This document shows positions 27,825 to 37,307 of a stretch of 64,000 bases of DNA, piece by piece (position 1 is the first letter of the stretch; every line of letters starts with the position of its first letter). Position numbers and translations under genes: made by a program. Source of the DNA: Meridianimarinicoccus aquatilis (GTDB taxonomy: Bacteria; Pseudomonadota; Alphaproteobacteria; Rhodobacterales; Rhodobacteraceae). The notes beneath the pieces were generated by a model. It made no database searches. It was not told the DNA's origin and was given only the letters and a program-made list of their open reading frames with translations. The stretch covers positions 43,380 to 107,379 of the forward strand of contig NZ_SMZO01000011.1 of NCBI RefSeq assembly GCF_004358675.1. Direction: 5' to 3'.

Positions 27825-28878
27825 CCTCTGTCCGCACCAGATCAAACGCCTTGCGCATGACTGTGGGCAAGTCCGCTGGACGAAAATCCGTTGCAGCGAC
27901 AAACGCGCCGCGCGATGGGCGCGCGTCCATGCCAACCGCGGCGACCTTCAGGGCAAGGCGCAGGTGGAAGTGGGTGAATGTGTGGCGCACTTCGCCCGAC
28001 AGGTCGCGCCAGTCGGCGGCGATTGGGGGCACAGGGTCGGGCAGTGTTTCGGCCCACCCTGTTCCAGGCCACCCGAGCATGCCGCCCAACAGGCCCCTTT
28101 CCGGTCGGGTTTCCAAAAGCCACGCGCCATCACTGCGCCGGACAATATACGCGACACCGAAACGGATCGGCTTCGGCTTCTTCGGCGTCTTGCGCGGCAA
28201 GTCTTGCGCTGTGCCTGCTGCCTTTGCCGCGCAGTCGGCGATCAGGGGGCAAATGCCGCAGGCCGGGTTGCGCGGCGTGCAAATGGTCGCGCCCAGATCC
28301 ATAACAGCTTGGGCATGACATCCTGCGCGGGTGTCGGGCGTGAGCCGCCCAGCCAAGTCGGTTAATTCAGCTTTGGCGCTTGGTAAGGGCGTATGCACAT
28401 CAAACAGCCGGGCCATCACACGTTCAACATTGCCGTCCACCACAACGGCGGGCCGATCAAACGCGATGGCGGCGATGGCGGCGGCTGTGTACGGGCCAAT
28501 CCCCGGCAATGCGCGCAGCCCATCAACGGTATCCGGAAACACGCCATCATAGTCTGACGCCACGACACGGGCGCACTTCAGCAAATTGCGGGCGCGGGCA
28601 TAGTATCCAAGCCCGGCCCATTCCCCCATCACATCCGCATCATCAGCCGCAGCCAATGCCTGCACCGTGGGCCAGCGGGTGGTAAATGCCGCGAAATAGC
28701 TGCGCACAGCCGCAACCGTGGTCTGTTGCAACATGACTTCAGATAACCACACCCGATACGGGTCGCCGCGAACGCCGTTCAAAGCTTGTTTCGGCGGGAT
28801 GCGCCACGGCAGGTCGCGGGCATGGCTGTCATACCATTCCAGCAAACGCGCCGGAGCGGTCTTTTCTAGATCACGCAA
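27805..28878 (-). CDS. mutY: A/G-specific adenine glycosylase MutY
   Basis: 357 residues. It removes adenine mispaired with 8-oxoguanine. The helix-hairpin-helix-GPD domain has EVMLQQTTVAAV, the LPGIGPYTAAAIAAIAF hairpin and the catalytic Asp in VVVDGNVERV. The [4Fe-4S] cysteines are spaced C-x6-C-x2-C-x5-C in CTPRNPACGICPLIADC. The C-terminal half is the NUDIX-like domain that reads the oxidised base (RRSDGAWLLETRPERGLLGGM). It is divergent from the DciA-like gene. Confidence 0.97.
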   Translation of the reverse strand: MRDLEKTAPARLLEWYDSHARDLPWRIPPKQALNGVRGDPYRVWLSEVMLQQTTVAAVRSYFAAFTTRWPTVQALAAADDADVMGEWAGLGYYARARNLLKCARVVASDYDGVFPDTVDGLRALPGIGPYTAAAIAAIAFDRPAVVVDGNVERVMARLFDVHTPLPSAKAELTDLAGRLTPDTRAGCHAQAVMDLGATICTPRNPACGICPLIADCAAKAAGTAQDLPRKTPKKPKPIRFGVAYIVRRSDGAWLLETRPERGLLGGMLGWPGTGWAETLPDPVPPIAADWRDLSGEVRHTFTHFHLRLALKVAAVGMDARPSRGAFVAATDFRPADLPTVMRKAFDLVRTEVNQEPE

Positions 28879-28958
28879 GTTTTAAGTTCTCCGGCAACAT
28901 TTCTCTGGTCCCTGCCCACCTGTCAGATAGGGTGCACACCATCCCAAGGCACGAGTTC

Positions 28959-29480
28959 ATGGCAAAAACCGCACCACAATCTTTTCGGCCCAAGCGCCGC
29001 GCAAAGGGCTTTGCCCGTGCTGGCGGGTTGGTGCAACCGCAGATCAAGAAAGCTGGCGAGGCGCGTGGTTTCGCTGTCAGCCGGTTGGTGACCCATTGGT
29101 CAGACGTGGCCGGACCTGAAATCGCCCGGCTGTGCCGACCTGTTCGGATCAATTATGGCAAAGGCGGCCTTGGCGCGACGCTGACGCTTTTGGCGCGCGG
29201 AGCGGCTGGCCCGATGGTGCAGGCGCAATTGCCTGCTATTCGAGACAGGGTCAACGCGTGCTACGGTTACAACGCAGTAGCGCAAATCCGGATTACACAA
29301 ACAGCCGCAGACGGGTTTGCCGAAGGCCAGACCCCGTTCGAATCCAAACCGAAACATCCAGACGCCCCGTCAGAGGGCGCAACGCAGGTCGGCGCCGCGA
29401 TGACAAAAGATGTCAGCGATCCTGCCCTGCGGGCCGCGCTTGCCGGTCTTGGCGCGCGCGTGATGACAAAGAACACCTGA
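28959..29480 (+). CDS. DciA-like protein (DUF721)
   Basis: 173 residues from the ATG at 28959; an in-frame start 27 nt upstream is less likely. A basic N-terminus (FRPKRRAKGFARAGG) precedes a DUF721 core (HWSDVAGPEIARLCRPVRINY, LTLLARGAAGPMVQAQLPAIRDRVNACYGY, RIRITQT-like IRITQT). DUF721 proteins include DciA, the ancestral replicative helicase operator of bacteria lacking DnaC/DnaI. It is followed after 13 nt by the DsbA-like gene, an arrangement common in alphaproteobacteria. Confidence 0.8.
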   Translation: MAKTAPQSFRPKRRAKGFARAGGLVQPQIKKAGEARGFAVSRLVTHWSDVAGPEIARLCRPVRINYGKGGLGATLTLLARGAAGPMVQAQLPAIRDRVNACYGYNAVAQIRITQTAADGFAEGQTPFESKPKHPDAPSEGATQVGAAMTKDVSDPALRAALAGLGARVMTKNT

Positions 29481-29493
29481 AGGAGACTTTCTG

Positions 29494-30120
29494 ATGCGCA
29501 ACCTTTTTGCCCCCGTGCTGCCCGCGCTTGTTGCGGCCACGATGACCTTTGTCCCGCTGGCAGCGCCGGCGCAGGACGTAGATACCAGCACGATTGTCGA
29601 CATGACGATGGGGCAGGCCGATGCGCCTGTGACCGTGGTTGAGTATGCGTCGTTCACGTGCCCGCACTGCGCGACATTCCACAAAGAAGTTCTTCCACAG
29701 ATCAGGGAAAACTACATCGACACGGGCAAAGTCAAATTTGTCCATCGCGAGGTGTATTTCGACCGCTACGGTCTTTGGGCCGGGATGGTGGCGCGCTGCG
29801 GCGGTGAGATGCGGTATTTTGGCGTCGCGGACCAGATTTACGAACGTCAGCGCGACTGGACCCAAGGAAGCGATCCTGCCGCCGTGGCTGGCAACCTGCG
29901 CCGCATCGGGTTGAGTGCAGGGCTGAACGAAGAGCAGCTTGATGCCTGCCTGAGCGATGGCGAAAAGGCGCAGACGCTGGTTGCATGGTACCAAGAGCAT
30001 GTCGAGAAGGACAAGATCGAGGGCACGCCGTCTTTCGTGATTGATGGCGAGCTTTATTCAAACATGTCTTACGCCGACTTTTCCGAATTGCTCGATGAAA
30101 AGCTTGGCGAAGACGGCTGA
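29494..30120 (+). CDS. DsbA-family thioredoxin-fold oxidoreductase
   Basis: 208 residues. A signal peptide ending around APAQD sends it to the periplasm. The active site is TCPHCATFH (Cys56, Cys59). The cis-Pro loop EGTPSFVIDGELY matches DsbA-like disulfide oxidases. The inserted helical domain contains a further Cys in MVARCGGEM and in LDACLSDG. GAAGGAG lies 9 nt before the ATG. It converges with lpxK 4 nt away. Whether it oxidises, isomerises or maintains a particular substrate is not visible. Confidence 0.88.
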   Translation: MRNLFAPVLPALVAATMTFVPLAAPAQDVDTSTIVDMTMGQADAPVTVVEYASFTCPHCATFHKEVLPQIRENYIDTGKVKFVHREVYFDRYGLWAGMVARCGGEMRYFGVADQIYERQRDWTQGSDPAAVAGNLRRIGLSAGLNEEQLDACLSDGEKAQTLVAWYQEHVEKDKIEGTPSFVIDGELYSNMSYADFSELLDEKLGEDG

Positions 30121-30123
30121 GTT

Positions 30124-31119
30124 TTAACGCGTCAAAACCCTGTCCAATTCGGCATTGATCAGCGACCAATCGGGACTGGTCAGCCTCACGGGCAGGGTGA
30201 GCACTTTTGGCCGAAACTCTGGGGGAAGGCGCACCGCGTCTTTCTCGGTCGTCACAAGTTGCAGACCTTTGGTGCGCGCGTCCTGCTCTAACCTCGACAG
30301 AAGCGAAGGGCGCAGTTCCTGATGGTCAGACAGCGGGACTGCCTGCACAACATCGGCCCCAAGCCCGCGCAACGTGGCAAAGAACTTTTCCGGCATGCCG
30401 ATCCCCGCAAATGCCAGTGTGCGCAGACCTTTCCAGTCCATCCCGGTCTGCAGCGGTGCAAGTTCCGCCACAGTATGCGCACAGGGTAGAACCTTCCCCC
30501 ATCGTTCGGAAAAAGCGGTTTGTGCGGCGCTCCCTCCTATGGACAGCACCAAATCTGCGCGGGCCAGGCCTGTTTGAACCGGCTCTCGCAAAGGGCCCGC
30601 CGGGATGACACGGCCATTGCCAAACCCGCTGGCCGCATCCACCACGACAATCGACAAATCCTGAAAAAGAGCGGGGTTCTGATACCCGTCATCCATCACG
30701 ATCGCCTGTGCGCCATTGTCTTGCGCCATGCGCGCGCCAGCAGCGCGGTCGCGGGCAACGATCACAGGCGCGAAGGCTGATAACAACAATGGCTCATCGC
30801 CAACATCGTCGGCGTTGTGCTGCGCTGGATCAACCTGAACCGGACCTTCGAGGCGCCCGCCATGGCCCCGCGAGACGACCCAAGCGGCAATGCCCCTGTC
30901 GCGCAATTTTTCCAAAAGAGCGATAACCGTGGGGGTCTTGCCTGTTCCGCCGGCGTTCAGGTTTCCTGCGCAAATCACGGGAATATCCGCCCGCCAATGT
31001 GTTCCCTTCGCCAAGCGCCGCGCAGTCCCTGCGGCATACAGCGCGCCAAGTGGCGTCAGCAGGCGCGCGGCAAAACCGGGGCTTTCAGGTGGGTTCAGCC
31101 AAAAGACGGGGGGCTGCAT
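30124..31119 (-). CDS. lpxK: Tetraacyldisaccharide 4'-kinase
   Basis: 331 residues starting [12 protein letters not shown]; the frame is open further upstream but the shared TGATG with waaA fixes the start. The P-loop is [14 protein letters not shown], with the substrate-binding DDGYQN present in [13 protein letters not shown]. LpxK phosphorylates the lipid A disaccharide at the 4' position, on the inner face of the inner membrane. A hydrophobic stretch at the N-terminus ([12 protein letters not shown]) provides membrane association. It is the last gene of the waaA-lpxK operon. Confidence 0.95.
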   Translation of the reverse strand: MQPPVFWLNPPESPGFAARLLTPLGALYAAGTARRLAKGTHWRADIPVICAGNLNAGGTGKTPTVIALLEKLRDRGIAAWVVSRGHGGRLEGPVQVDPAQHNADDVGDEPLLLSAFAPVIVARDRAAGARMAQDNGAQAIVMDDGYQNPALFQDLSIVVVDAASGFGNGRVIPAGPLREPVQTGLARADLVLSIGGSAAQTAFSERWGKVLPCAHTVAELAPLQTGMDWKGLRTLAFAGIGMPEKFFATLRGLGADVVQAVPLSDHQELRPSLLSRLEQDARTKGLQLVTTEKDAVRLPPEFRPKVLTLPVRLTSPDWSLINAELDRVLTR

Positions 31120-32414
31120 CAGGCGTCCTGCCGCGTATCGGCGAGTGTCGACTGGATCAGCTTCAGGGCTTTGTCCGTGACTTCGGCGCCCGCTGATCCC
31201 AACTCCCACGCTGCAAATGCCATTGGGGCGCGGCGGTCCGGTTGGGACAACTCTGCAACAGCGCAAGCAAGCGATGCCGCGTCGGTGACTTGCCGCGATC
31301 CGCCTGCCGCGCTCAGCCTGTCATAGACATCTCTGAAGTTCGCAACAAAGGGCCCGTGGATAATGGCAGAGCCAAGCGAGGCAGGCTCAAATGGGTTGTG
31401 TCCGCCGATTTCGGTCAGGGAACCGCCCACGAAACTCAGCGGTGCAAGCCGGTACCAAAGGCCCAACTCGCCCATTGTGTCGGCCACGAAAATCGACGTG
31501 TTTGGTCCTGGCTCTTCACCCTTGGATCTTTGTGCCACTTGCAGGCCGCGCGCCTTGAGCATGTCGACGATGCCATCGCCCCGGTCCGGGTGGCGCGGCA
31601 CGAGGATGCACAGCAGGCGCAGCGCCCCGCGCGCAGCGGTGATCTGGGCTTCGGCGATGATCTCCTCTTCGCCTTCGTGGGTGGAGGCCGCCGCCCAAAC
31701 CGGACGCCCTTCCAGCAGCTTGGTAAAGCGAGCGCGATCAGACTCGTTGCACTCCAGCGGGGGCATGCCTTCCTTCAAGGTGCCGGTCACTTCCAGCCGG
31801 TGGCGGGGCAAACCCAGCTTCAAAAGTGCGCGCCCTGTCGCGCGATCTTGTGCCTGAACTGCCTGAAATCGTTGCAAAAGCGAATGGGCGGCACCCGGAA
31901 GAAAGCGCCGCCAGCGTTTTGCACTGCGATCAGACATTCGGGCGTTGATGAGAAGGAGGGGGATATTTCTGGCGTGGGTCTGTGTGATCAGGCCCGGCCA
32001 GAGGTCACTTTCGGTCCAGATTGCGAGATCTGGTTTCCAGTGATCCAGGAAGCGGGTCACGAAGGGGCCGATGTCGAGAGGGATAAACTGGTGCACCGCA
32101 CCGTCGGGAAGGCGCTGACGCAGCAGATCGGATGAGGTAACCGTTCCGGTTGTCACCAGCACTTTCAGCGTTGGATCGGACTCGCGCAGGCGGCGGATAA
32201 CCTCCAGCAAAGACAAGCTTTCTCCGACCGAGGCGGCGTGGAACCAGACCAGTTTTCCGTCCGGTCTGGGCAGGCTTGGCAGGCCGCGGCGTTCGCCGAT
32301 GCGGGCCGGATCCTCTTTGCCCTCGGCCAGCCGTTTGGCCAGCCGTCTTTCGCCCGCCGCGGCGGCGCGAGAGGTCAGGGAGAGGTAGGCCCAAAGGGCG
32401 AAACTGCGGCCCAT
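31119..32414 (-). CDS. waaA: Kdo transferase WaaA
   Basis: 431 residues of the GT30 family. It attaches Kdo from CMP-Kdo (KdsB) to lipid IVA. Motifs: WFHAASVGE (catalytic Glu), [50 protein letters not shown] and [16 protein letters not shown]. The N-terminal hydrophobic segment anchors it to the inner membrane. It overlaps lpxK by one base (TGATG) and follows the DUF4170 gene after 8 nt. Confidence 0.96.
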   Translation of the reverse strand: MGRSFALWAYLSLTSRAAAAGERRLAKRLAEGKEDPARIGERRGLPSLPRPDGKLVWFHAASVGESLSLLEVIRRLRESDPTLKVLVTTGTVTSSDLLRQRLPDGAVHQFIPLDIGPFVTRFLDHWKPDLAIWTESDLWPGLITQTHARNIPLLLINARMSDRSAKRWRRFLPGAAHSLLQRFQAVQAQDRATGRALLKLGLPRHRLEVTGTLKEGMPPLECNESDRARFTKLLEGRPVWAAASTHEGEEEIIAEAQITAARGALRLLCILVPRHPDRGDGIVDMLKARGLQVAQRSKGEEPGPNTSIFVADTMGELGLWYRLAPLSFVGGSLTEIGGHNPFEPASLGSAIIHGPFVANFRDVYDRLSAAGGSRQVTDAASLACAVAELSQPDRRAPMAFAAWELGSAGAEVTDKALKLIQSTLADTRQDA

Positions 32415-32422
32415 CTTATTGA

Positions 32423-32659
32423 TTACGCTTCGTTTTCCGCGTCATCATCGGCGTCTTCGTGCATCCGGTGAATATGCGAGATGAAATAGCGCATATGGGC
32501 GTCGTCCACAGTGCGGTGCGCGGCGGCTTTCCACGCTTCGTGGGCCGAGGCGTAGTCGGGAAACATCCCAACGATATCAATGGCATCCGTGTCCTTGAAC
32601 ACGGTCTTGGCGGGGTCCACAAGTTCGCCGCCGAAGACGAGGTGAAGGCGCTGGGGCAT
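32423..32659 (-). CDS. DUF4170 domain-containing protein
   Basis: 78 residues with no signal peptide. The conserved pattern RLHLVFGGELVDP, VGMFPDYASAHEAWKAAA and DDAHMRYFISHIHRM matches DUF4170, a small alphaproteobacterial family usually found immediately upstream of waaA. The acidic tail (HEDADDDAENEA) ends 8 nt before waaA. The role is unknown; the constant link to Kdo transferase suggests an accessory function in lipid A biosynthesis. Confidence 0.88.
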   Translation of the reverse strand: MPQRLHLVFGGELVDPAKTVFKDTDAIDIVGMFPDYASAHEAWKAAAHRTVDDAHMRYFISHIHRMHEDADDDAENEA

Positions 32660-33014
32660 GGGCGTGACCTTTCAAATGGGCGTTATGCGGGGACCATTGT
32701 GCATTTGCGGCATCGGGTCAAGGAAGCACGAATTTCGGCGAGGCGGCGGTGTATGACATGCGTAAGAGTTATGTAGGAATCGCGTAGGAGTCTGGATGCG
32801 CTGGGCGCGGCGTAAGGCGGGCCAAGATCGCTGTGCGCAGGTGCACAACATGGCGCGGGTCAGGTGCGGCGGGCGCGGCAGGGCACGTCGTAGAGTTGGG
32901 GGCTTTTCAGAAAGCTGCCGTTTTGGGCTGTTTTGTGTTACCCAAGGTCAATAATTTGGCCGTCGACCCTGAGGGCCGTTCCATTTTCTAGATCAATAGA
33001 GAGGGTAAGCCCCC
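32660..33014. other. 355-bp gene-free region
   Basis: The stretch separates the DUF4170 gene (minus) from the VPLPA-CTERM gene (plus). It is GC-rich up to about 32900 and AT-richer after that. It must contain two divergent promoters. GAGAGGG at its end is the ribosome-binding site of the downstream gene. No RNA gene, repeat or terminator was recognised. Confidence 0.6.
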
Positions 33015-34016
33015 ATGACCCGACACGGTATTTTCCTTTGCTCGATGGTGTTACTTGTTTCTGGTGCTGCGCAGGCTGCGCCGGTTTCGGCGATCTCTGA
33101 TTTGAGTATGAGTCATAGTTTTGTGATTAACAGCGGGCAGTCGCCAACCGGGATCGACATTGCGAACTTGTCGTCGACGCTGGTGATTGAAAGTGACGTG
33201 GCCAGCGCGGTGGATGACCCCGGTTTCACCAACAGCACCGGGTCGAGTTTTCAGGTGGGCAACCCGTTTGCGGACCCACCGCTGCCGGTTTTGTCAACGC
33301 AGAGCGATACGACCGTCAATCTGGGCAATGGTGATTTCGCGGTGGGCCGGTTGGATTTTTCGATCACGGTGGAGGATGACCCGGACGAAGGCGAGTTTGA
33401 CATCACGCGGCGGGCGGTTGTGCAGGACGGTCATGCGGAGGTGTTTCTTGCGAACGATCCGGTGGCGGCGTCGGGATCGTCAAGCCATGTACACGGGCGG
33501 TCGTATCGGTTCGACAACACGACGATTGGGACGATCTCTTTTAATATTGCCGGTCTATTCGAGGCAGAGATGGTGGCGTCGTTCGATGGGGATGACGGGT
33601 TTGCGCGTACATCGGGCGGGTTTGAGATGTTGTTTGATTTGGGGGTCGGGTCTTCGGTGACGTATTTTCCGGTGGCGCCGTATCTGGTGACGCGGGAGGA
33701 CAGTGCGCCGGGGGCGGAGGTGTCAGAGCTGTTCCTGCCCAATTCGGGGGGCATTGACGGTGTGTTCTTCGGGGGGAGTGCGACGGCCATTGGCGACGGA
33801 AGCGATACGGTGGCGCGGCTGACCGCCCAGAGCCGCTATGTAATGACTGTGACGGTGGCGGCGGGGCAGTCTGTGACGATGGCGACCGGGTTCCGCCAGA
33901 GCAATGCGGTTGGGTTTGCGCCGCAGATGGCGGCTGTGCCCTTGCCTGCCGGGTTGCCGATGCTGTTTGCGGGGCTGGTGGGTCTTGCGGTGCTGCGGCG
34001 CGCGGACAACCGTTAG
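33015..34016 (+). CDS. VPLPA-CTERM sorting-domain protein (second)
   Basis: 333 residues. Signal peptide MTRHGIFLCSMVLLVSGAAQA, a long beta-rich domain (NLGNGDFAVGRLDFSITVEDD, VIESDVASAV), and the C-terminal VPLPAGLPMLFAGLVGLAVL helix with basic tail RRADNR. It resembles choice-of-anchor proteins. It is oriented against and inserted into an otherwise minus-strand cluster (pmbA, IMPase, DUF4170, waaA, lpxK), overlapping the IMPase 3' end by 4 nt. The exosortase-like processing enzyme is not in the window. Confidence 0.88.
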   Translation: MTRHGIFLCSMVLLVSGAAQAAPVSAISDLSMSHSFVINSGQSPTGIDIANLSSTLVIESDVASAVDDPGFTNSTGSSFQVGNPFADPPLPVLSTQSDTTVNLGNGDFAVGRLDFSITVEDDPDEGEFDITRRAVVQDGHAEVFLANDPVAASGSSSHVHGRSYRFDNTTIGTISFNIAGLFEAEMVASFDGDDGFARTSGGFEMLFDLGVGSSVTYFPVAPYLVTREDSAPGAEVSELFLPNSGGIDGVFFGGSATAIGDGSDTVARLTAQSRYVMTVTVAAGQSVTMATGFRQSNAVGFAPQMAAVPLPAGLPMLFAGLVGLAVLRRADNR

Positions 34017-34804
34017 CGCCGGGCCAGAAGCTGAGCGTGCAGGGCCGGGTTGGCGGCGAGCAGGCCGGGCGCACGGGGGTGTTTTGCGTTGAACTGAAGC
34101 GGTGCGCCGTTCGGATCGGTCGCAGCGTGGCCGCTTTCGGTCAGTAGAAGTGCGCCGGCGGCCAGATCCCATTCCCAGATTGGTTTGGGCACGAAGGTTG
34201 CATCAAAGCGCCCTTCGGCCAGGCAGGCGAGCCGGTAGGCCATGGGGGAGCGATGCTCCAGTTTCATGGCGGGCGGGCCGCCGGGCCAGAGATCGTCGGT
34301 TATCTGCGGGCGGCGGGCGAGCATTTTACCGGCATCCGGGTCGGTGTTTGTGCTGGCGGTGAGGGGGGTGTCGTTGAGGTGGGCGCCGCAGCCCAGCGCC
34401 GCCGTGTAGCATTTGTTCAAAAGCGGCATGAGAACGACGCCGGCGGTGACCTGTCCGCCATGGGCGATGGCAAGCGAATGCCCCCAGCCTTTTTCGGCAG
34501 CCACGAAGGCGCGCGTGCCGTCGATCGGGTCGATGATAAAGCTGGCCGGGCACGACAGGCGCGCTGGGCTGTCGGGAGTTTCTTCAGAGAGCCAGCCATA
34601 GCTCGGGCGCGCTGCGGTCAGGTGGTCGCGCAGCAGCGTGTCGACAGCGAGGTCGGCTTCGCTGACAGGGCCAGCTTCGTCGGGTTTGTGCCAGACTTGC
34701 GGGTCCTTGCCGTGAAAGCCAAGCGCAAGGTCGGCGGCGGCGCGGGCGGCATCAAGTAAAAGGGCAAGGTCGGCGCGGGCTTGATCCGTGTCACGCGCCT
34801 GCAA
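34013..34804 (-). CDS. Inositol monophosphatase family protein
   Basis: 263 residues. Metal-binding residues are in WLSEETPD (Glu) and IDPIDGTRAF; the C-terminal motif is WEWDLAAGALLLTESGG-like (WEWDLAAGALLLTESG). Relatives include CysQ nucleotidases, histidinol phosphatases and true inositol monophosphatases; the sequence does not decide between them. The 5' end overlaps pmbA by 14 nt. In relatives this gene, pmbA, DUF4170, waaA and lpxK form one cluster, here interrupted. Confidence 0.85.
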   Translation of the reverse strand: MQARDTDQARADLALLLDAARAAADLALGFHGKDPQVWHKPDEAGPVSEADLAVDTLLRDHLTAARPSYGWLSEETPDSPARLSCPASFIIDPIDGTRAFVAAEKGWGHSLAIAHGGQVTAGVVLMPLLNKCYTAALGCGAHLNDTPLTASTNTDPDAGKMLARRPQITDDLWPGGPPAMKLEHRSPMAYRLACLAEGRFDATFVPKPIWEWDLAAGALLLTESGHAATDPNGAPLQFNAKHPRAPGLLAANPALHAQLLARR

Positions 34805-36137
34805 TGGTCATTCCTTCCACAAGCAGAGATGGCACAACGCGAGACAGGTGTTTGCGGGCGTCATTGGCGGGGATCATGGCGCGCAGCATATCGCGCAGAT
34901 TGCCCGCGATGGTGCATTCATTGACCGGATAGACCGGCTGGCCGTTTTCGACCCAAAGCCCTGATGCGCCGCGCGAGTAGTCCCCGGTGGTGGGGTTGAT
35001 GGTTGCCCCGATCATGGAGGTGACAAGAAGGCCGGTGCCCATGTCTTTCATCAGGTCGGCCTGAGATTTCGGCCCTTGCGTGAGAGCAAGGTTTCCTGCC
35101 GCGGGGCTTGGCGGGCTTGCGGCGCTGCGGGTGGCGTTGCCGGTGCTGTGCATCCCGAGTTTGCGCCCCGTGGCGAGATCAAGCACCCATCCGGTCAGGA
35201 TGCCGTCTGAAACGATGGCGCGGCGGGCGGTTGGCAGGCCTTCGGCGTCGAACGGGCGCGAGCCAGATATTCGGGGGCGGTGCGGGTCTTCGATCAGGTC
35301 CATCCCGTCGGGCAGCACGGATTGGCCAATGCCGTCTTGCAGCCAGCTTGCGCCGCGCGCGATGGTGCCGCCGTTGATTGCGGATAGAAGGTGCCCGATC
35401 AGCGATGCCGAGATGCGCTCATCGTAGAGCACCGGGTAGCGTCCCGTCTTGGGTTGGCGCGCACCGGCACGGGCCAAGGCGCGTTCGGCGGCAGTACGCC
35501 CGATCACGTCCGCAGACAGCAGGTCGGCGCGGTGCAGCCGTGCATCGCCGAAAAAGTCCCGCTCCATATCGGCGCCGGTACCCGTGATCGCCACGCAGGA
35601 CATGCTGTGATTGGTGCGGGCGTAGCCGCCAGAAAACCCATTGGTGGCGGCAAGAAACATCTCTCGGCGGCCATAGCCGGCGCTGCATTGGTCGATTTGG
35701 CTGATGCCGGGCATGTCTTTCGCGGCGGTTTCGCACGCGAGTGCCGCCTCTTTCAGCGTTTCTGGGTCCGGCTCGGGTGAGGTATCGGCAAGGTCCAGCC
35801 CGGCGGCGTCGCGCAGGGGCGACAGTTGGTCTTGTTCGGCCAAGCCGATGGTCGCATCTTCTGGCGCTTCTCGGGCCATGGCCACAGCGCGTTCGGCCAT
35901 GGAGGCCATTGTGTCAGGAGAGCTGTCCGAGGCAGACACGCAGGCTTGGCGGCGTCCAACCATGACGCGCAGGCCCAGATCGATACCTTCGGAGCGTTCC
36001 GCCTCTTCAAGGCGTCCGTCGCGCACTCCCACTCCGACAGATGTGCCGCGGACGACCAATGAGTCTGCTGCATCTGCGCCTGCCTTTTTGGCGGCATCGA
36101 GAAGGGCTTGGGTCAAGCCCTGAAGAGTAGAGGTCAT
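34791..36137 (-). CDS. pmbA: TldD/PmbA family metalloprotease subunit, PmbA (TldE)
   Basis: 448 residues from MTSTLQGLTQALLDAAKKAGA, with GGAG 8 nt upstream; the frame to 36257 is leader. Family features: VGVRDGRLEEAERSEG, GLRVMVGRRQACVSASD, and the C-terminal GDYSRGASGLWVENGQPVYPVNECTIAGNL in pieces (GDYSRGASGLWVE; VNECTIAGNL). As expected for PmbA/TldE the zinc-binding HExxxH of TldD is absent. The TldD-TldE complex degrades unfolded peptides and matures some RiPPs. TldD is not in the window. Confidence 0.93.
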   Translation of the reverse strand: MTSTLQGLTQALLDAAKKAGADAADSLVVRGTSVGVGVRDGRLEEAERSEGIDLGLRVMVGRRQACVSASDSSPDTMASMAERAVAMAREAPEDATIGLAEQDQLSPLRDAAGLDLADTSPEPDPETLKEAALACETAAKDMPGISQIDQCSAGYGRREMFLAATNGFSGGYARTNHSMSCVAITGTGADMERDFFGDARLHRADLLSADVIGRTAAERALARAGARQPKTGRYPVLYDERISASLIGHLLSAINGGTIARGASWLQDGIGQSVLPDGMDLIEDPHRPRISGSRPFDAEGLPTARRAIVSDGILTGWVLDLATGRKLGMHSTGNATRSAASPPSPAAGNLALTQGPKSQADLMKDMGTGLLVTSMIGATINPTTGDYSRGASGLWVENGQPVYPVNECTIAGNLRDMLRAMIPANDARKHLSRVVPSLLVEGMTIAGA

Positions 36138-36343
36138 GCGCAGCTCCGCTTGGTGTTCATAACAGGTAGACCGGCTGGGAAGGGCGTGCAAGCATGGGGC
36201 GGTGAAGGCTTTCCATTGCGTTTGCCGCACGGAGACATACAGTTCTGCGGTGGGCACCTCATCTTTTCCAGTAAATTCGTTCCGAAGGTCGCAGTAAGGG
36301 TGATCCGCAAGACGTGCGGTGCAGACTAACTTGGGAGCTTGGC

Positions 36344-37273
36344 ATGAAGGCTGGAAACGACATAGCGCAACGCGGCGTGATCGTGTTGATCGTCTTGACC
36401 ACGTTGACGGCGTGTGGCGGTTCGACGACGCGCAGCGACAGCGGAACAGATCTGCCAGAGGCTGAAAGGGACAGCGTGCCCACGGCCCCTGTGATCCAGA
36501 CGTTTACAGTGCCGGTTGATGCGCGTGTCGCCAATTTTGTATCTCAACCGAACTCGGGCGGCAGCACGTTGGGATCGCCCGAGGTGCAGAATGGCACCGT
36601 GTCTTTCGACGTGCTGAACGGCGCGGTGATTGCCGCGCGTGGCACGATCGGTGGGTTTTCCATGGATGTCGATACCCGGCAGGGCGACACGATCAGCATC
36701 TCGGATGGGATCGTGACTGCCAAAGACGTGTCGACGGGGGCGTTGGTCAGTTTCAACGATCCTGTTGCGGGCGGATTCGCCTATCAGACATTTGGCTTGT
36801 GGCAGGAAGGCCCTGACGCAGGGCTTGCGGGCGCAGTCAGTGGTGGTAGCCAAACGCCGCTTGGCGGGATGCCTTCGCCGGGGTCCGCGACGGCCGAATT
36901 CAAAGGGCAGGCGCGTGGATTTTCAAATTTGGGCGGAGCTGTTTCGAATACGGCGGCGGATCTGACAATAACAACAGATTTCGCAACGGCCGATTTTACA
37001 ACGACCAATACAATGCGTGACGGTCTTGACGTCACCGGCCCGATATCCGCGGAGGAGCTTGACCTGAGCGGGACCTTGACCGTGACCGGTACAGGCCTTT
37101 CCGGTTCGGTCACCTCGGGTCAGGGTGAGGTTCAATCTGTCGGGGTGGTCGATGTGACCGGTCACTTCTATGGTCCCAATGCCGACGAGGTCGGAGGGAC
37201 GTTCAGTGCCAGAGATGGCGTCGAACTGGGCGAGTATTTCGGGGCATTTGGCGCGGTCCGGCAGGCGCAATGA
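36344..37273 (+). CDS. Transferrin-binding-protein-like (TbpB barrel) lipoprotein
   Basis: 309 residues. The lipobox LTACGG follows a hydrophobic segment (VIVLIVLTTLTAC). The C-terminal part is a beta-barrel with GHFYGPNADEVGGTFSA, the hallmark of TbpB-type C-lobe barrels and Slam-exported surface lipoproteins. GGGAG precedes the ATG at 36344. Ligand unknown: free-living alphaproteobacteria carry such barrels without any transferrin receptor. No Slam or TonB-receptor gene is nearby. It converges with the DUF2125 gene. Confidence 0.82.
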   Translation: MKAGNDIAQRGVIVLIVLTTLTACGGSTTRSDSGTDLPEAERDSVPTAPVIQTFTVPVDARVANFVSQPNSGGSTLGSPEVQNGTVSFDVLNGAVIAARGTIGGFSMDVDTRQGDTISISDGIVTAKDVSTGALVSFNDPVAGGFAYQTFGLWQEGPDAGLAGAVSGGSQTPLGGMPSPGSATAEFKGQARGFSNLGGAVSNTAADLTITTDFATADFTTTNTMRDGLDVTGPISAEELDLSGTLTVTGTGLSGSVTSGQGEVQSVGVVDVTGHFYGPNADEVGGTFSARDGVELGEYFGAFGAVRQAQ

Positions 37274-37307
37274 CGAATGGGGGCGGATACGCCGCCCCCC
37301 CGCAGGC

